Shown here: positions 7,216-7,611 of the stretch, one piece after another
Layout of the letters: each line of letters starts with the position of its first letter
How positions within the stretch are numbered: position 1 is the stretch's first letter
NCBI GenBank assembly: GCA_030646655.1
Contig: JAUSLB010000027.1
Span: forward strand, 1-7,611
Length of the DNA stretch: 7,611 bases
DNA from: Deltaproteobacteria bacterium
GTDB taxonomy: Bacteria; Desulfobacterota; GWC2-55-46
Direction: 5' to 3'
Position numbers and translations under genes: made by a program
The notes under the pieces: generated by a model
What the model was told of the DNA's origin: nothing
Databases searched by the model: none
What the model saw: the letters and a program-made list of their open reading frames with translations, nothing else

Positions 7216-7250
7216 AAAAAAAGCCGGCCCAGTCTGGAAAGGGGCCGGCT
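7216..7250 (-). terminator. Intrinsic terminator in the porin leader, just before its ribosome-binding site
   Basis: On the minus strand the 9-bp perfect stem AGCCGGCCC (7250-7242) and GGGCCGGCT (7230-7222) encloses an 11-base loop. It is followed by a run of T (7221-7216) then ATT. It ends only about 12 bases before the porin Shine-Dalgarno AAGGA (7204-7200), so it can only act on transcripts headed for the porin. That makes it an attenuator rather than an end-of-gene terminator. The loop and one adjoining stem base (TGGAAAGG on plus, 7235-7242) are complementary to the aptamer segment at 7264-7271. Confidence 0.88.
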
Positions 7251-7259
7251 AAAAAAGCA

Positions 7260-7356
7260 ATCTCCTTTCCAAAAGGGGAGGCGTAGCCGTTTCCAGCTAA
7301 ACCCTGTCGGCCAGATCCCGTAGTCCTTAAGACCTTAGGGATGTCGGCTCGGAGAT
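7260..7356 (-). promoter_or_regulatory. Moco/tungsten-cofactor-like riboswitch aptamer in the porin leader
   Basis: The minus-strand RNA closes with a 6-bp stem AUCUCC (7356-7351) and GGAGAU (7265-7260). Inside are AUCCC (7342-7338) with GGGAU (7319-7315), then AGGG, a hairpin, GCCUCCC, and GGAAAGG. The order AGGG-hairpin-GCCUCCC-spacer-GGAAAGG matches the 3' half of the E. coli moaA Moco riboswitch as I recall it; this was not checked by search. The hairpin is UAGCUG-GAAA-CGGCUA (7299-7284) with a GNRA loop. The upstream stem carries CCUAAG (7339-7334) and UACGG (7322-7318), which resemble the 11-nt GAAA-tetraloop receptor (UAUGG/CCUAAG), implying a folded tertiary contact. At about 97 nt it is more compact than the E. 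coli RNA. Followed by a terminator, it would be expected to switch expression off when the cofactor is abundant. A different or new aptamer class cannot be excluded. Confidence 0.62.
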
Positions 7357-7366
7357 GGATAATGAA

Positions 7367-7455
7367 CCTCCCCGCAGCAAGCTGCGAGGTATCGAAGTCC
7401 TCTATGCTGAAAAAGTCTCGAAGCAAGCTTCGGGGAACTGAACCCTCAGTGAGGG
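7367..7455. repeat. Cluster of three short hairpins (REP-like) in the porin leader
   Basis: Three closely spaced palindromes: CGCAG-caag-CTGCG at 7373-7386, CGAAG-caag-CTTCG at 7419-7432 and CCCTCA-g-TGAGGG at 7443-7455. The first two share the same CAAG loop and the pattern GCAAGC, so they look like related units. They lie between the porin promoter and the aptamer. They resemble repetitive extragenic palindromes associated with REP/IS200-type transposases, but this is inference and no transposase is present. In addition CCTCCCC at 7367-7373 is complementary to GGGGAGG at 7275-7281 in the aptamer core, so this segment could also form an alternative fold of the leader. Confidence 0.5.
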
Positions 7456-7469
7456 ATTAAATTTCGCCC

Positions 7470-7498
7470 CTTATACCATTGCCCTTTAGGCGTGTCAA
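7470..7498 (-). promoter_or_regulatory. Sigma70-type promoter of the porin transcript
   Basis: The minus strand reads TTGACA (7498-7493), a 17-base spacer and TATAAG (7475-7470). The -35 and spacer are ideal and the -10 matches five of six positions. Transcription should begin near 7463, giving a leader of about 270 nt before the porin start at 7191. The -35 lies inside the 34-bp palindrome at 7491-7524. Confidence 0.8.
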
Positions 7499-7524
7499 GC
7501 CCTATGTAAATAGGGATTGACACG
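7491..7524. promoter_or_regulatory. 34-bp palindrome holding both divergent -35 boxes (candidate operator)
   Basis: CGTGTCAAGCCCTAT (7491-7505) and ATAGGGATTGACACG (7510-7524) are inverted repeats at 14 of 15 positions around GTAA. The single mismatch is G7499 against A7516. Each arm contributes one TTGACA, pointing in opposite directions. A dimeric regulator bound here would cover both promoters. The symmetry may partly reflect the paired -35 boxes, but the complementarity of the inner arms (GCCCTAT/ATAGGG) is beyond what promoters need. Confidence 0.6.
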
Positions 7525-7568
7525 GATTCAGCCATTCAGGTAGGATATTATTTACTTTTTATAAGGAG
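7517..7568 (+). promoter_or_regulatory. Promoter and ribosome-binding site of the rightward gene
   Basis: TTGACA at 7517-7522, an 18-base spacer and TAGGAT at 7541-7546 (four of six matches to TATAAT). AAGGAG at 7563-7568 then sits six bases before the ATG at 7575. The predicted start near 7553 gives a short leader of about 20 nt. The -35 lies in the palindrome shared with the porin promoter. Confidence 0.6.
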
Positions 7569-7574
7569 TTACAG

Positions 7575-7611
7575 ATGGGGAGAAAAAGATCCGCAAGCAT
7601 CCTCAAGAAGG
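7575..7611 (+). CDS. Start of an unidentified protein, cut by the window end
   Basis: ATG at 7575 with a good Shine-Dalgarno (AAGGAG, six bases upstream) and a promoter upstream. Only twelve residues are visible, MGRKRSASILKK, basic and rich in Arg and Lys. That is too little to assign a family. It is divergent from the porin and shares a palindromic promoter region with it, so it could be co-regulated or encode a regulator, but that is only a guess from position. Confidence 0.7.
   Translation, partial: MGRKRSASILKK

Larger units (their letters stand above)
7192..7574. other. Divergent regulatory region between the porin and the next gene
   Basis: This 383-bp region has no gene. Going leftward it holds a porin promoter, a cluster of short hairpins, a Moco-riboswitch-like fold, an intrinsic terminator and the porin ribosome-binding site. 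Going rightward it holds a promoter and ribosome-binding site for the gene starting at 7575. A 76-codon minus-strand frame (7196-7426) runs through the structured RNA but has no family resemblance and is not accepted as a gene. Confidence 0.8.

Noticed and set aside
7260..7356. Class I c-di-GMP riboswitch as the identity of the leader RNA
   Set aside because: It shares a GAAA loop and receptor-like motif, but the arms are in the opposite order and the conserved GGGACGCAAAGCC-type core is absent. The Moco pattern fits better.
7196..7426. 76-codon minus-strand frame in the porin leader
   Set aside because: It runs through the hairpins, aptamer and terminator, has no visible ribosome-binding site at its start, and the peptide resembles nothing. 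The RNA structure explains the region better.
1..7611. CRISPR arrays, tRNA or rRNA genes, integrase or transposase genes
   Set aside because: No regularly spaced direct repeats, cloverleaf-like sequence, rRNA segments or recombinase motifs were seen on either strand.

Overview
This window comes from a Gram-negative bacterium. It encodes an outer-membrane beta-barrel porin with a signal peptide and an alpha-type (heterotetrameric) glycyl-tRNA synthetase subunit. Codon use favours AGG and ATA at medium GC. Desulfobacterota or Nitrospirota-like lineages would fit, but this is inference and no marker here fixes the phylum.

Layout. Left end, plus strand: the 3' part of recO, a 173-bp gap, then complete glyQ. 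The usual partner glyS does not follow. A 123-bp imperfect palindrome (1415-1537) lies between glyQ and the convergent phosphate operon. Positions 5919 to 1574, minus strand: a complete pstS-pstC-pstA-pstB-phoU operon for high-affinity phosphate uptake and its control. It is preceded by a clear Pho box of three 11-bp-spaced repeats (5962-5991) and an extended -10. Positions 7191 to 6033, minus strand: an OprP/OprO-type (phosphate-selective porin family) outer-membrane protein. Its last strand and C-terminal Phe lie in another frame because of a one-base shift near 6132-6150.

The most interesting part is the 383-bp divergent region 7192-7574. A near-perfect 34-bp palindrome (7491-7524) carries two divergent TTGACA boxes. 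The leftward promoter (TTGACA-17-TATAAG) makes a leader of about 270 nt ahead of the porin. That leader contains a cluster of short hairpins, then a fold resembling the molybdenum/tungsten cofactor (Moco) riboswitch aptamer, then an intrinsic terminator just upstream of the porin ribosome-binding site. An 8-nt segment of the aptamer is exactly complementary to a stretch that is mostly the terminator loop, which gives a plausible antiterminator. The rightward promoter reads into a CDS beginning at 7575, cut by the window end.

How the parts fit. PstS captures phosphate in the periplasm, PstC and PstA form the inner-membrane channel, PstB supplies ATP hydrolysis and PhoU links transport to PhoR/PhoB signalling. 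The porin would supply oxyanions across the outer membrane. Its position beside pst suggests phosphate, but its leader suggests control by molybdenum/tungsten cofactor status, so it may serve molybdate or tungstate. This porin-riboswitch pairing is the main candidate for something undescribed.
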